64,000 bases of DNA from the NCBI GenBank assembly GCA_026008535.1, contig BRKX01000001.1, positions 68,956,317 to 69,020,316 on the forward strand, written 5' to 3'. Shown here piece by piece: positions 1 to 11,819 of the stretch. The first letter of the stretch is position 1. Each line of letters begins with the position of its first letter. The notes beneath the pieces were generated by a model, which worked only from the letters and a program-made list of their open reading frames with translations, was not told the origin of the DNA and did not search any database. The translations under genes and the position numbers were made by a program. The stretch is from Perilla frutescens (taxonomy: Eukaryota > Streptophyta > Magnoliopsida > Lamiales > Lamiaceae).

Positions 1-2108
1 AATACTAGTATATAAAAAATCACTTGTGCCACGTCATATTCAGACCGGACTCATGGCTTTATTGAGAGCCAAAAATAAAGATGGATTCCCCTTCTATATT
101 CAGTACTAGAGTTGAATGAATTCAGTGAGCCCAAAATTCAGATCGAAGAATTTTTGGAGTCTTGGAATTTCATGAAGGTGGAGCCAAAACAAGAACGAGT
201 TCAATTGACGTTGTTTTGAAGAAATAAAATTAAAAAAAAATCACATCGATTATTCAAAGTTTGGAGATCGATCGCATGCTAGATTTATTGTAAGTTCAAA
301 ACGTCAAATATTAAATTATTAATTATGAAATGTCATGATATTTGTATAAATCATTCGAAATGTTAACTTAAAAACTGATATTAACCCTATAATTTATAAC
401 ATTATAAGTGTTGTTATTTGGTTCAAATAAATTTTGGTAGATATATTTGGGTGATTTGGTGGTAACTTAATTTAAAGATAACTAGCATACGACTTGTGCC
501 ATGCACAAATAAATGTTTGATCATATAAAAAAATATATGTATTAATAAAATTATATTCAATTATGAATTTAAATATATGAACTATGTTGATTGAGTTATG
601 AATTATTGTTTGTGTTTTTTTTTTTATAGAATATGTATTAATCATCTCTTCCAGTTTTATAAAAGAAGATATTATTGACTAAGATACCATGGAGTGTCAT
701 AATATTTTCATTTTTCTAAATGGATTATTATGTTTTTACATAATTTTTTTTTATTCACACATCTGACCTATGGTATTGAGGAGATTCGTACTAATGACCT
801 TTGGTCACCAATCTCACTCCACCACTAGACCATCCCCACCGAGACAACACATAAAACTTTATAAACCCACCTTTAGGTAAACAAAATACCACGGGCCCCA
901 TGTTCAAGAATCTAAAAATTAAATAAATTTGAAATGAATCAAATGATACAAAAATTATATTTTTTTTAATAAAAAAAGTGAAGTACATTGTCATCTATAT
1001 AATATCTAAAAGTAAGATAGTTAAGGACTAATTTTTTCCGCCCAAACTAACTTCCCTAATCTGAAAAATTATATAATATATTTTGCTTAACTAAATTAAT
1101 TCATATAAATAATGTAAATATTAATGGACCAAATACAGTAAATATCCGACATATATATGGACCAAATATATTCATATACATTAAATATCCGACATATATA
1201 TGGACCAAATATTGGTCCATAACGAAATCTTTGTATACCTACAAAGATTAATTATAACATGTTATTTGTGATAGATATTAGGATAGATAAATTTCATTAT
1301 ATATATACATATACACCATATCTATTTATTTTAGAAACTAATATATGAATATTAATATTATATTATATATTTTAACAAGGTGAAATCAGCTAACCAGTTT
1401 CCAGAAACATCGGCGCAATATTTATATGAATTAATTGATCGATTCGCAAAATCGGCGACCGACCGCTACATATATCTCCAACGATTGATCGCGTGAGCTC
1501 TGCAAATTTTGCAATTAAAGTTTTCAATTACATAAACTGATTGTAGCATGAGCGTGTGGTATCAAGATTCGGATCGCAATGTGGAATTCTACCTCTGATT
1601 TTGCTAAGCAAGTCGAACCGATTGTGGCTTGAATGATTTTAATTAAATCTATGTACAATCTAATTAACCTAAATCTAATTAAATATTAACCTAAAAATTT
1701 ACTCATAATATTCATATATAAATATTCCCCGCAATACTAAACATCCTACGATATACCATCACTTACGAATTTGGAATTGATATCATTATTAAATAATATT
1801 AGATAATATATAGATATAGATGACCTCATTAATTTTCACACATCAACAATATATTCTCACATATATTTTAGAGATTTGTGTGCATATATAAATCATATAT
1901 AATGGAACAAATCTAATACATCCAAAAATTCAATTCATACCATAAATATTTTTCTTCGTACGGTTTTATAAATAGATTCGTATGCTACGCATACAAATCA
2001 AACGCGTTATTGCATTTTACAAGAAATTAATTCATTCCAAACCATAACTTCATGAATCCTTTTTTCAGTTTAGTTGAGAGGGTTAAGGAAACTGGCCATT
2101 CCCTATAT
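1..2108. other. AT-rich intergenic DNA, no gene seen
   Basis: No coding sequence is supported here; the short ORFs are AT-rich and resemble nothing. The first bases read AATACTAGT, the same octamer-plus that ends the Helitron at 3106, so a second Helitron 3' end may sit just off the left edge. Around 1140-1225 a stretch containing AATATCCGACATATATATGG is repeated with a period of about 43 bp. It is followed at 1201-1219 by a perfect interrupted palindrome, TGGACCAA-ATA-TTGGTCCA. The rest is unremarkable. Confidence 0.6.
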
Positions 2109-2212
2109 GAATTGATATTGAAAGTTAGGGTTGTTCGTATGTACAAACAACCACCGTATGGAATTGATATTGAAAGTTAGGGTTGTTCGTATGTACAAAC
2201 AACCACTGTATG
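2109..2212 (+). repeat. 52-bp tandem duplication (two copies)
   Basis: The 52-bp unit starting GAATTGATATTGAAAGTTAG occurs at 2109-2160 and again at 2161-2212 with a single visible difference (ACCACCG versus ACCACTG). It lies inside the RPA-like remnant and duplicates the part encoding its LKVRVVRMYKQP segment. Since 52 is not a multiple of three, the duplication breaks the frame. Confidence 0.9.
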
Positions 2213-2331
2213 GAAGATCGCATGCTAAATCAACTCTCGAGATGATTCTTCATGACCGTGTCGGTGACCGTATACACGGTATCATGAGGAGGTCAGACCT
2301 CGAGCGGCTTAATATTAGATGGAAATTTTGA
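2109..2331 (+). pseudogene. RPA70-like OB-fold remnant inside a Helitron
   Basis: The translation contains KVRVVRMYKQP followed by LEMILHDRVGDRIHGIMRR. This is the pattern of the first OB fold in plant replication-protein-A large-subunit-like proteins: a 'VRVVR-W/Y' start, then 'M-L-D--G-RI-A-(I/V)R'. Only about 60 residues remain, with a frame-breaking internal duplication and a stop after WKF. RPA-like genes are common passengers of plant Helitrons, and a Helitron helicase fragment follows directly, so this is probably Helitron-borne and not a host RPA gene. It is non-functional as it stands. Confidence 0.6.
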
Positions 2332-2358
2332 TGTTCTTAACAACGCACACACACCAGA

Positions 2359-2832
2359 ATGTCTGAATGGATTGAAGTGTTCAGGTATCTAAAGGTTGGA
2401 ACACCTGTAATGTTATTAAGAAACATTGACCACTCTCTTAGGTTATGCAATGGGACCCGTTTGGTTATTACACGTCTTGGTAATCATGTTTTGGAGGCTG
2501 AAATACTGACTGGAAGTAACTCTGGCAAGAAAATTTTCATTTCTAGAATGTCACTTACTCCATCAGATCCACGTATCCCTTTCAAGTTTCAACAAAGATA
2601 ATTTCATTTGATCGTTTCGTAAAACATGACAATTAACAAAAGTCAAGGATAGTCAATGTTGCATGTGGGAATATTTCTTAAAAAACCAGTTTTCTCTCAT
2701 GGTCAACTTTATGTTGCTGTTTCCAGAGTAAGAAGTCGCAGTGGTTTGAAGATTTTAGTGTGTGATAAAGACAACACCAATAGTTCATTAACTACAAACG
2801 TGGTATACAAAGAAATCTTTCAGAACCTTTGA
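2359..2832 (+). pseudogene. PIF1-type helicase C-terminal fragment of a Helitron
   Basis: The first open segment (2359-2601) reads like the C-terminal part of a PIF1/Helitron helicase: VGTPVMLLRNID, then LCNGTRLVITRLG, then a beta-strand region ending SDPRIPFKF. After a stop at 2599-2601 and a frame change, homology resumes with the helicase motif TINKSQG, then GQLYVAVSRVRSRSGLKIL (motif VI, 'Y-A-SR--S--GL') and a terminal NVVYKEIFQNL before a TGA at 2830-2832. Upstream RepHel domains (HUH nuclease, helicase motifs I-IV) are absent. This is a decayed Rolling-circle (Helitron) transposon piece, oriented towards the Helitron 3' end at 3106. Confidence 0.85.
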
Positions 2833-3079
2833 AATTTTCAAATATTTATAAGGTTTGTTATTTATTTATAGTTTACTTTGAACCATTTTTTATTTTTTTT
2901 TATTCAAGTTACCTTTTTTTAATAATTACTTTTTTTTAAAGATGTAAATTATACTTCAATTCATGATTTATATTTTACACTATGCATGGGTTTTGTTTTT
3001 GTACGATAATTGAACCAGTATTTTTTTTTTATTGTGATCATATTTTAATAAAATTTTAAATATGTGTATCCCGATCTCA

Positions 3080-3106
3080 CCGTGCATCGCACGGGTGCAA
3101 TACTAG
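3080..3106 (+). mobile_element. Helitron 3' terminus (hairpin plus CTAG)
   Basis: A short GC-rich hairpin, CCGTGC-ATC-GCACGG (3080-3094), is followed eight bases later by CTAG (3103-3106) and then T. A palindrome just upstream of a terminal CTRR with insertion before T is the canonical Helitron 3' end. It lies 250 bp downstream of the helicase remnant, in the right orientation. The 5' TC end could not be located, so the element's left limit is unknown. Confidence 0.8.
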
Positions 3107-4886
3107 TTATATATATATGTATATATATAGCCCAGAGCTTCTTCAATTCCTCAATCAACTCTTTGAATTTTGCGGAGCTCTGATGACAGAATGTGTGCAT
3201 TGTTTGACAAATAAAAAAATATAATTGATATTCATGTGGCCAATTCCGATTGTTTGTATGTTGTTCGACTTAACTTGCTCTTTTAGCAAAGTTCGATTTT
3301 AATATATATGTGTTTAGTGTTATCCCATAAAAACATTATTTATTGAACCTTTGTAATATGAATTTAGTTTGAAAAAATAAAAATATAGCATTTAACTATT
3401 TAAAATATATTAATGTAATTAAAATTGAAAACTTAAAACATATATCTAGATTTTTTAATTAAATAAATTTATTTTGAATTTTTTAATATATTTAATGATG
3501 ACTTGTTCTTAGACCATTCGCTTTTCATAGATAATGACTTAATTTAATGATGTTTGTTCTTAGACCATTCGTTTCAAATTGTGTTTTCTCTTAATAAAAT
3601 TCAATTTGCCTCAAAATTTTAATTTAATACTAATTAAATGAATAGAAGTAGATACTTATGCTTGATCTCAGTTAAAAGACCGAGAAATGTGTAAATATCA
3701 TTGTTGAGTTACAATTTATAATTTACTTGTGTAAAGCAATATTTGTTAGTTATTCGACGTCGAATGAATAAAAATTAAAATATATAAGATTTCATTGTTT
3801 AAATACAATAAAATAAATAAAATAAAAAAACTAAAAATGTTAATATGTAAATACAATTAAAAAGAAAATACATAGAATAGTTCTGCCATTTAGATTTGAA
3901 ACTTAGAATTTTAATTACACGAAGGAAATATCAAGGAATAAATAAATATTTACATGGTCTTGAAATTAATCTCAACTAAATATTTTTTCCAATGCCAATA
4001 ATCGGATACAATTAAACTTACAGTTTAAAAAAATAAATGAACCAAAGCGAAAGAGATGGTGATTAATTCAATCGAAATAAATAATATTAAATATAACTCT
4101 ATTATATTAAAAGAAAGTTCATCAATTTAAGGTACACTTAAACAAATCAAAACCAACTCTAAAAGCTAAAGAAATGAAATGACAAAAACTTTTTATTTAT
4201 TCGCTATGTATTTCCTCTACTTTATCTAAAATGCCTATTTTTTCAAAGCTAAAAAAGAAGTAACGACATATGATATCATGAGTTTTTTTGCAACGTAGTA
4301 TAAGCTCTTACTTGATTTGTTTTTTTGGTGAAAACTTGAATTCCATGCGATTGAAATCATCAATATGATGAAAAATTGAATGAATTCGTTGAATTTTAAA
4401 ATCATCCATTCGAACAGTTTCAATGGCGATATGAAGCAACGATTTGCACAATGATTTTTTTCTTATCATTCGTACAAATAAATTTATGAATATCTACCCA
4501 CAACGACCGAACAATCGTCCACTGTACAACTAAATTTTCAAATATAATAAACTATAACACTGCATCCAGTTATGATCATGTAAATATTATACACACAATA
4601 ACAGAAATGAAAATTTTAAACTAATCAAAATTTCATACCCATATTTTTATGTTTAATTTGTACCAGGGATATACACGGAAATATAATTGAGCCAAGATAT
4701 TCGAACATATCCCTATAAAATAGAAGAATAGTAATTTATCAACTTCATGATGATCAGATCGAGCATGATAATAATAAGAATTTTTTCTACAAAAAATACA
4801 TGAAAACATAATACAAAAATCAATTATTTGTTTATATTTTTTTTTACTTATGATATCTCCAATTCGAAGATATATATATATATATT
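3107..4886. other. AT-rich intergenic DNA, nothing recognised
   Basis: This stretch is about three-quarters A+T with no convincing coding sequence, RNA gene or terminal repeats. A partial duplication of the phrase ATGACTTGTTCTTAGACCATTCG occurs near 3496 and 3547. Confidence 0.5.
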
Positions 4887-5083
4887 GATATCGAGAGTAA
4901 CCAACAGCCGCTATCGAGGTGCGCATTGGGTTATAAGCAGACCTGCAAACCACACAGAGGAGGTAAACTACATTTGGCTAACCATGTGTGATATGCTCGC
5001 ACCTAATGGTGTTGGTGGTGGGATTCAGACTTGAGACATTTAACCTCAAAATAACACTACTCCACTATTAGGTTATCCACAAA
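4887..5083 (-). mobile_element. tRNA-derived SINE remnant (Au-like)
   Basis: Read on the minus strand the segment starts near TGGATAACCTAATAGTGGAG. It contains a degenerate Pol III B-box-like AGTCTGAATCCC, then a 3' body GTTTACCTCC ... TTGCAGGTCTGC ... GCGCACCTCGATAGCGGCTG ... GGTTACTCTCGATATC, and ends in a simple (AT) tract. The order 'GTTTACCT, TTGC-GGTC, GCGCACC, TAGCGGCTG-GGGTT' is what I know from the angiosperm Au SINE family. It is diverged and has no visible target duplication. Confidence 0.55.
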
Positions 5084-5424
5084 GAGACTATATATACATA
5101 TTTTCTTCATAAGTAAATATGTTAACGAGCTAAGGACTATTGCAACCACTATCAATTTATAGTAGCGAGCATTAAAAATGTGAGTAAAAAATTTTAAATT
5201 CAAAATCTAAATACTACATTTATATTTATTATTATCGATTTACCATAAATTAGGATAGATTTATATACCCGTCAATATTCATTTGGGTGGATAGTCATGG
5301 TTGACTAATGAATATTATATTATATAAGGTAAATTGCAATACTTATTATGACACATGATTTGCTTGGCTAATTATGGTGGACTAATAAATTATATTATAG
5401 AATAAAACAAAATATTACAATAAC

Positions 5425-5604
5425 TAGGGGTGTGTAAAATCGAACCAAAACAAAAAAATCAAACCAAATCGAGCTATTTGGTTGATTGGTTTGATCATTT
5501 TTTCTTTAATTTTGGTTTGGTTTTAAATATTAAAACTAAAATATAGTTTGGTTCGATTTCGGTTTAAATAAAAAATATTTTGGTTAAAACCGAACCAACC
5601 AATA

Positions 5605-5636
<32 letters not shown>

Positions 5637-6005
5637 ATAATTCTAATATTAACTAAATAAATTTAAAAGGTATCATATACCTAAATAATATTAGTAATTC
5701 TAATATTTAGTTTCAATTTTTTAATTTTAGAATTTTTAAAATATTTACTTATTTAATATATCATTTGTTATTTATTGAATGCATGTTATTTTCTTTAGAT
5801 ATAATTGTTTCAGAAAATAAAAATAATCACTGAAATTTGGTTAAACCAAAAACTAAACCAAACTAACCAAATAATTATGGTTTGGTTTGGTTTGCTTCGG
5901 TTATATATATTATTTTGGTTAGTTCGATTTGAATTTAAAAAAAATAAATTTGATTTTGTTAGTTTGGCTCGGTTTTGCACCGAACCAACCATTTGCACAC
6001 TCCTA
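5425..6005. mobile_element. hAT-like MITE with terminal inverted repeats
   Basis: The left end TAGGGGTGTGTAAAATCGAA and the inverted right end TAGGAGTGTGCAAATGGTTG form imperfect terminal inverted repeats. Inside, the arms are rich in GGTTTGGTTTGGTT and its complement, so the element could fold back. The flanks ACAATAAC (5417-5424) and ACAACAAC (6006-6013) match at 7 of 8 positions, fitting an 8-bp hAT-type target duplication. No transposase is present; ORFs across it are shadows of the repeats. Confidence 0.75.
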
Positions 6006-6137
6006 ACAACAACATAATTATTAAGTGAATTGGCCACGTTACGTTTACGTTTTAAGTTAATAAGGAAAATTTGACTAATTAAACATACCTTAATTATTGA
6101 TGTTTAATAAGTCCACCTCATATCTTTATCCTATATA

Positions 6138-6387
6138 CTCATTCGATTTCATTATGTTTGTTGTTTTAATTTTTTTTGTTTAATGTCAAATATTTGTTGT
6201 TTTATATATTTTCATACGTTCTCTCTCAATTATAACCCTATTCCGGCCCAAATCATATTTTAGGAAAATATAAGTGAATAAGATTTTATATCATATATGA
6301 GAGATAGTATATTAGTCCATAAAATTAGTTGTTAATTCTAAATAAAAAAAAAAAACTAAAACAACAATCATAACGAAACAGAAAGAG
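6138..6387. mobile_element. Stowaway-like MITE with TA target site
   Basis: The left arm CTCATTCGATTTCATTATGT continues into TTGTTGTTTTAATTTTTT, and the right arm is its inverted match, ending GAAACAGAAAGAG. The left arm aligns for about 40 bp with the complement of the right arm. Both ends abut the dinucleotide TA (6136-6137, 6388-6389). A 250-bp length, a TA duplication and a CTC(C)-start terminus resemble Stowaway (Tc1/mariner-derived) MITEs. Confidence 0.7.
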
Positions 6388-7073
6388 TATAGATTAAGCT
6401 ATATATAATATGCTTTTAATTAGTCTAATCTTATATTATATATTATCTTAATATATACAAGTATCTTATATGTCTTAATATAATATCTTAAGTAGTTTAT
6501 TTAATTATATGCATCTATATAAAAATATCAAATTGTGTGTATATATAAATATATATCATATCTATGTGATATTAAATAATATATATTTCTTTTTTTAGAG
6601 ACGTAGTTTAGACGAAAAAATTTAATAATTTCTATTTATGTAGACTATTTCACTTTTAAATATAATATAAATATAAATGTTTTGACTTGAATGTAGGTAA
6701 ATCATTGTGAGCGCAATAACATGGATATGTAGATAGTAAATACATGCATAATATAAAGTAACATTGTTATATTGCTATCTACCTATATTATTTTGTCAAC
6801 ATATATCATATATGGTGTAGATAAGTAACGAAATAAGAATGTAGAAAATGTAGACGTACAATTTTATTATTGTTAGGTCCACAGTTGTAGCACGTTCATA
6901 TTGTTGTCTCTACTAGCTATTTGTGTATAATCATGTTCCATCTCATATTATATTATTTAAAATGTGATCACGAAATATGCAATTGGAGGCATATATATGA
7001 TCATTATATGTGGTAGTCCATTTTTTAAGAACAAATAATCTTTCTTTTCATATACAAGTAAAATTATAGTATA

Positions 7074-7292
7074 TCCTTCGTCCCAAAAAAATATGTTTTT
7101 TTTATGTTCCAACACATAATTTAATTTTTATATGTATTTAGTTAATTTACTAATATATACCATTATTTAATTTCTTTACATCAAGATGTTAATTCTATGT
7201 TAAAAAAATAAATAATAACATATTTGAATTTTTTTTTTATTAATTATCTTTTTCTTTAAAAAATCTCAATCAGCTAATAAGCTTGGAGGGAG
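7074..7292. mobile_element. degenerate Stowaway-like MITE
   Basis: The left end TCCTTCGTCCCAAAAAAATA is close to the well-known 'CTCC-TCCGTCCCAAAA' Stowaway terminus. A decayed inverted counterpart, GCTTGGAGGGAGT, ends the segment. The interior is AT-rich without ORFs. The right arm is poor, so the boundary is approximate. Confidence 0.4.
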
Positions 7293-7305
7293 TGCTATGA
7301 TTGAG

Positions 7306-7675
7306 GGTTTGAAATTTTATGTTACACTCTTTGTATTACACTCTTTGTTACATTTTCAAATTACAAGTTTTTCTTATATATTTTTTGTGATTTAATTTAA
7401 TTTCATGATTGTTTTTAGGGTTCACCCCACCTAATTAGGGTTTATAATTTTTTTTAATATTTAATATTTAATTTTCAATTAATATTCAATATCGTGGTTG
7501 AGTTTTTTTAAAATTATGTTTTATATTATTTTAATTCATTTTTTTTTATAAATATTAACTATGATTATTTATGTTATAATTAATTTTTATTTTATAATAA
7601 ATAGTATTAAAATCATAAATTTGATAACATAACACGCAGTGAAACATGAGAAAGTGTAACGAAAAATTTTAAACC
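7306..7675. mobile_element. non-autonomous Mutator-type MITE with perfect 9-bp TSD
   Basis: The ends are GGTTTGAAATTTTATGTTAC on the left and, inverted, GGTTTAAAATTTTTCGTTAC on the right. The element is immediately flanked by identical 9-mers ATGATTGAG (7297-7305 and 7676-7684). A 9-bp target duplication is the mark of Mutator-like transposition. The 370-bp interior is AT-rich and non-coding. The perfect duplication suggests that this is one of the younger insertions upstream of the receptor kinase gene. Confidence 0.8.
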
Positions 7676-7684
7676 ATGATTGAG

Positions 7685-8441
7685 AGCTAAATGTCCAAAA
7701 CCTTCCATCTTTGAGTAGGGTCAAATGTGAGATTTTGGAATGTGAAGATGTAACTTGATTATCATGGGAATTAGTTCCAGTGTTTAAGAGTACTTTTTGG
7801 TGATTGTTTATCCCAATATTTGGCTGTCACATTCAATTTATGATCTTCTAATCCACTTACTATCACTGACTTCTTCCCTCTGAACACAGACACACTACTT
7901 TGAACTTTCTCTCTCTCTCTCTCTCACACCCACACCCACACAGTGGAGAAATGTAAAAGTGGAATAAAGCAGGAGAGATGGAATGGGAAAAAGAGAAGGG
8001 CAAGCAACACCCCACAACAAAGTAGAATGTAAAAGGGTGATGGATGGGGGCGGATAAAAAAGTTACAGAGAGCAACCCCTCATTACAAAGAACATTTCAT
8101 GGTGTTAAGTGGATTTTTGAAGGGTTAAACCAAAGTTTAAGGAAAAAGAATAAACACAGTAAGACAAGCTTTGCAGAGAGAGAGAGATGGCAGTATCTTT
8201 TTAGTACAGACCACCACACACACGCATACACAGAGAATACAACTTTTTTTTTCTCCTCTCTCTCTAAGATATACGTTGAGGGCTAGTGAGCTGTGAGTAT
8301 TCTCTTCGCCCACATTCAAAAGGAGAGGAGATAAATAAAGGGCTTCTAAAAATACTCGAAAGAGAATGGTTTGCATACAGTAAAAGATACCGACTTTGTA
8401 AAATGTTTTCTCATACATATAATATGCATATATACACATAT

Positions 8442-8478
<37 letters not shown>

Positions 8479-8574
8479 AAAAAAGAACATTCCAAATACA
8501 TGATGGTTTTTATGAATCAGATGTGAGACACTTCAAATGCGGGTTGTTTCTTTGCCCTTGTTTACTCTGTGATC
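7685..8574 (+). promoter_or_regulatory. upstream region and probable 5' UTR of the receptor kinase gene
   Basis: This gene-free 890 bp contains scattered CT/GA runs (for example TCTCTCTCTCTCTC near 7909-7924) and a pure (GA)n tract at 8446-8476, about 100 bp before the start codon. GA/CT tracts close to the start are common in plant 5' UTRs. No TATA box can be assigned with confidence. The ORFs here are by-products of the dinucleotide repeats. Confidence 0.4.
8446..8476 (+). repeat. (GA)n microsatellite upstream of the SARK-type gene
   Basis: About 15 GA units, ending 98 bp before the start codon, probably in the 5' UTR. Confidence 0.85.
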
Positions 8575-11500
8575 ATGTCTCTCACTACCGGTAACTGCAT
8601 ATTCTCTTTCATCGTTCTTGCATTTTTCTTCACCTCCACCGTTTCATTTGAGGCTCGAAATCCCGAAGGTAACATTCCATTATTCTTTCATTCAAAGATA
8701 GCTTTAGTAATCGTCTTGCAATAAAATTTAATTTTCTGTCTCAATTAATCTTTTGTTTCATTTTTTTTTTTTTATTTCTCTGTAGTTGTAGCTCTTACTG
8801 CTATAAGGGAAAGTTTGAATGACCCTCATGGAGCTCTCAGCAACTGGGATGAAGATTCTGTGGATCCTTGTAGCTGGTCTATGATCACTTGCAATTCCGA
8901 CAATCTTGTCACAGCACTGTGAGGCTTCTTTTTTTTTTTTTTTTACATGGTATCAAAAAAGTAGAAAGTTGGTGTTGAATTTCATTAAATTTCTTGATAT
9001 GTGAACAAAATGTTTGTGCAGCGGAGCGCCTAGTCAGGGATTATCAGGTTCTCTGTCTTGGATGATTGCAAATCTTACAAATCTTAAACAAGTGTAAGAA
9101 AACTGTTGCCTGCCCTTTTCCTAATTCCCTCCCAACAAAGTTTGACCGTGTCGAATTTCGAAGTGATCTCACTTTTTCCTTTTGAATTTTCCAATGCAGA
9201 TTACTTCAAAACAATAATATTTCTGGGCATATTCCAAAAGAATTGGGCTATCTTCCAAATCTTCAAACGTTGGATCTCTCGAACAACAAGTTATTGGGCC
9301 GTATCCCAGAATCATTCGGTTTCTTGAATCATTTGCAGTATCTGTGAGTATACATTCTTACAAACATTCTTTAAAATTTTAAGGATTGTATTGTTTTTTT
9401 GTGACATCCTTTTGTTTGACTATATTTGTGCTGTCTGTTATTGTTATTTGTCTTGTCGTGAATAGGAGGTTAAACAACAATAGCTTGAGTGGGACTGTTC
9501 CTCTGTCTTTAGCCAGTCTTCCTCAACTTGCTTTCTTGTGAGTATTGATCTCACTATTTTTTATTCAATTTCTCCACACATATGTGTGTGTGTGTGTGTG
9601 TTTAATTGTTTTTGTTATGTACGTTCATGCTAGATATTTGGTTTCACATGTGAATGTTGGTTGAATATTTCAGGGATTTGTCCTTCAACAATCTGAGTGG
9701 ACCTGTGCCCACTTTTCCCACCAAATCATTTATGTATGGCTTCCTTTTGCAGAATTATGCACTAAATCATCACATTGCATGACACTTATTTCTTATTGTA
9801 ATAAACCAACACAATCATACATGGTAATTCTTGATTTATGCATGCCTGTAAGAATGTTTGCTTTTATTTTTGTCATTTGTTTTGATTATTAGTATGTTCT
9901 TGCAGTATTCAGGGAAATCCTCAAATTTGTGGAAGCCACTCTGCTGAAAAATGTTCCGGATCAAATCTTGCTAGCCCTCTTGCATTTTCCAGAAATCCCT
10001 CTTCAGGTAGCTACTGATTCTCTGTTTATGTATGTGTGTGCGCGCCCATGTAATTGTAAGTTGCTATAATCCAACTTTGTCTATTTGTTTTTTTGCATTG
10101 ATTCAGGCAGCACCAACTCTAGGAAACTAGCAGTTGCACTTGGATGTAGCCTAAGCTTTGTGTCTCTTCTAACCGTTGTGTTCGGATTTCTCATCTGGAA
10201 AAGAAGCAAGAATATGAAGCAGTCCATCTTAAATCTTACAGGTGTGATGATCCGTCAATGCATTCACTTACATTTACATGTTTATATTATCTTGTAATTA
10301 CCTAAAATTCTGTTCCAGATGTGCAAGAAGATGACCTAGACCTTACAAGATTAGGAAACCTTAGAAGCTTCACATTCAAAGAGCTGCAGCATGCTACTGA
10401 CAACTTCAGCTTGAAGAACATACTCGGGGTAGGAGGATTTGGCAATGTATATAGAGGGAAGTTGGGAGATGGCACGCTCGTGGCAGTGAAACGACTGAAG
10501 GATCTGACGGGAACTACAGGGGAATCGCAGTTTAGAACTGAACTAGAGATGATCAGTCTAGCAGTTCATCGGAATCTACTTCGTATTGTTGGCTACTGTG
10601 CCACCCCAAGCGAAAGGCTTCTTGTGTATCCTTATATGTCTAATGGGAGTGTTGCATCGAGACTTAGAGGTATATACACTTTTAGCTTTTTTGGTAAGCT
10701 GTTAATTGTTACTTGTTAGTATGATTTGAGTTGTGTTAATTGTGATGCTGCTTTTTTAGTTATAACATGACAAAATAAATCATCATCTGTGATCTTATGG
10801 TGGACCTCAGTATCGCTAATTCTGGCCCCATTTCAACTGCAGTGGATTTGTTTCAAGATATCAAATGATCTCTTTATTCTGTTGTAATAGAATTCTCATG
10901 TAAATTAAACATTATATGATCATGGTAGCTGGCCTAGTCGAATGGATGACATGACATACAGTATATCATTACAGGAAAACCAGCTCTAGATTGGAACACG
11001 AGGAAGAAAATTGCAGTTGGCGCTGCAAGGGGACTACTGTATCTCCACGAGCAATGTGATCCGAAGATAATCCACAGAGACGTCAAGGCAGCAAACGTGC
11101 TGCTAGACGAGCACTATGAGGCCGTGGTGGGTGATTTTGGCCTTGCAAAACTACTGGATCATGCTGAATCACACGTAACCACAGCAGTCCGAGGCACAGT
11201 TGGCCACATTGCACCCGAGTACCTCTCCACCGGCCAGTCATCTGAGAAAACTGATGTCTTCGGCTTTGGCATCCTTCTCCTCGAGCTTATAACTGGAATG
11301 AGAGCTCTTGAGTTCGGAAAATCAGGCAACCAAAAAGGGGCTATGCTAGAATGGGTATAATCATGTTTTATGAACATAACATTATTTATTAAGTGAAATT
11401 AAATGGCCTATCTATCCTTTTTTTTTCTTTTGACATTGAGAGCTCTTGTTGTATTGCAGGTTAAGAAGATACAGCATGAAAAGAAAATCGAGCAATTGAT

Positions 11501-11819
11501 AGACAGAGAACTTGGGATCAGCTATGACCAGATTGAGGTAGGGGAGATGCTGCAAGTAGCTCTGCTTTGCACACAATACCTACCAGCTCATCGGCCTAAG
11601 ATGTCCGAGGTTGTCCGAATGCTTGAGGGAGATGGTCTTGCTGAAAAATGGGCAGCATCACATAGCTACATTCATACTGCAACAAACTTCTCATACAAAA
11701 GTAAGTCTCATTCAGCTAATGAGGACATCGATCATGATCAATCGAGTATATTTGGGATGACGATGACCATGGATGATGACTATGATGCTCATTGCATGGA
11801 GCTTTCCGGTCCGAGGTAG
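8575..11819 (+). CDS. SARK: SARK/NIK-type LRR receptor-like kinase (LRR-RLK subfamily II)
   Basis: A plasma-membrane receptor kinase predicted to sense a signal with extracellular LRRs and relay it by Ser/Thr phosphorylation. Eleven exons: 8575-8668, 8786-8918, 9022-9093, 9200-9343, 9466-9537, 9674-9733, 9906-10006, 10107-10241, 10319-10669, 10975-11354, 11460-11819; all splice phases agree, giving 633 aa (family ~630). Seen in order: signal peptide (1-~24), LRRNT with DPCSW, about five LRRs, where exons of 72 or 144 nt encode one or two repeats, a TM helix (~233-255), glycine loop GVGGFGNVYRG, Lys328, HRD Asp423, DFG Asp441, activation segment HVTTAVRGTVGHIAPEY, and the C-terminal ELSGPR tag of this subfamily. 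All catalytic residues are present, so it should be active. The first ATG after an in-frame stop at 8524 is used. RNPEV, GAPSQ and LLRIVGYCAT place it nearer Arabidopsis SARK/CLERK than NIK1-3 (from memory). Confidence 0.9.

Noticed and set aside
1..9. Helitron 3' end at the left edge (AATACTAGT)
   Set aside because: Only nine bases are available and the hairpin would lie outside the window; noted but not called.
4940..5060. Possible tRNA gene on the minus strand
   Set aside because: B-box-like text is present but no cloverleaf, anticodon arm or intact A box; fits a SINE better.
5805..6037. ORFs on both strands near 5.8-6.0 kb
   Set aside because: They read the GGTTTGGTT-type arms of the hAT-like MITE.
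11159..11377. Antisense ORF over the kinase exon
   Set aside because: Shadow of the coding frame of the receptor kinase.
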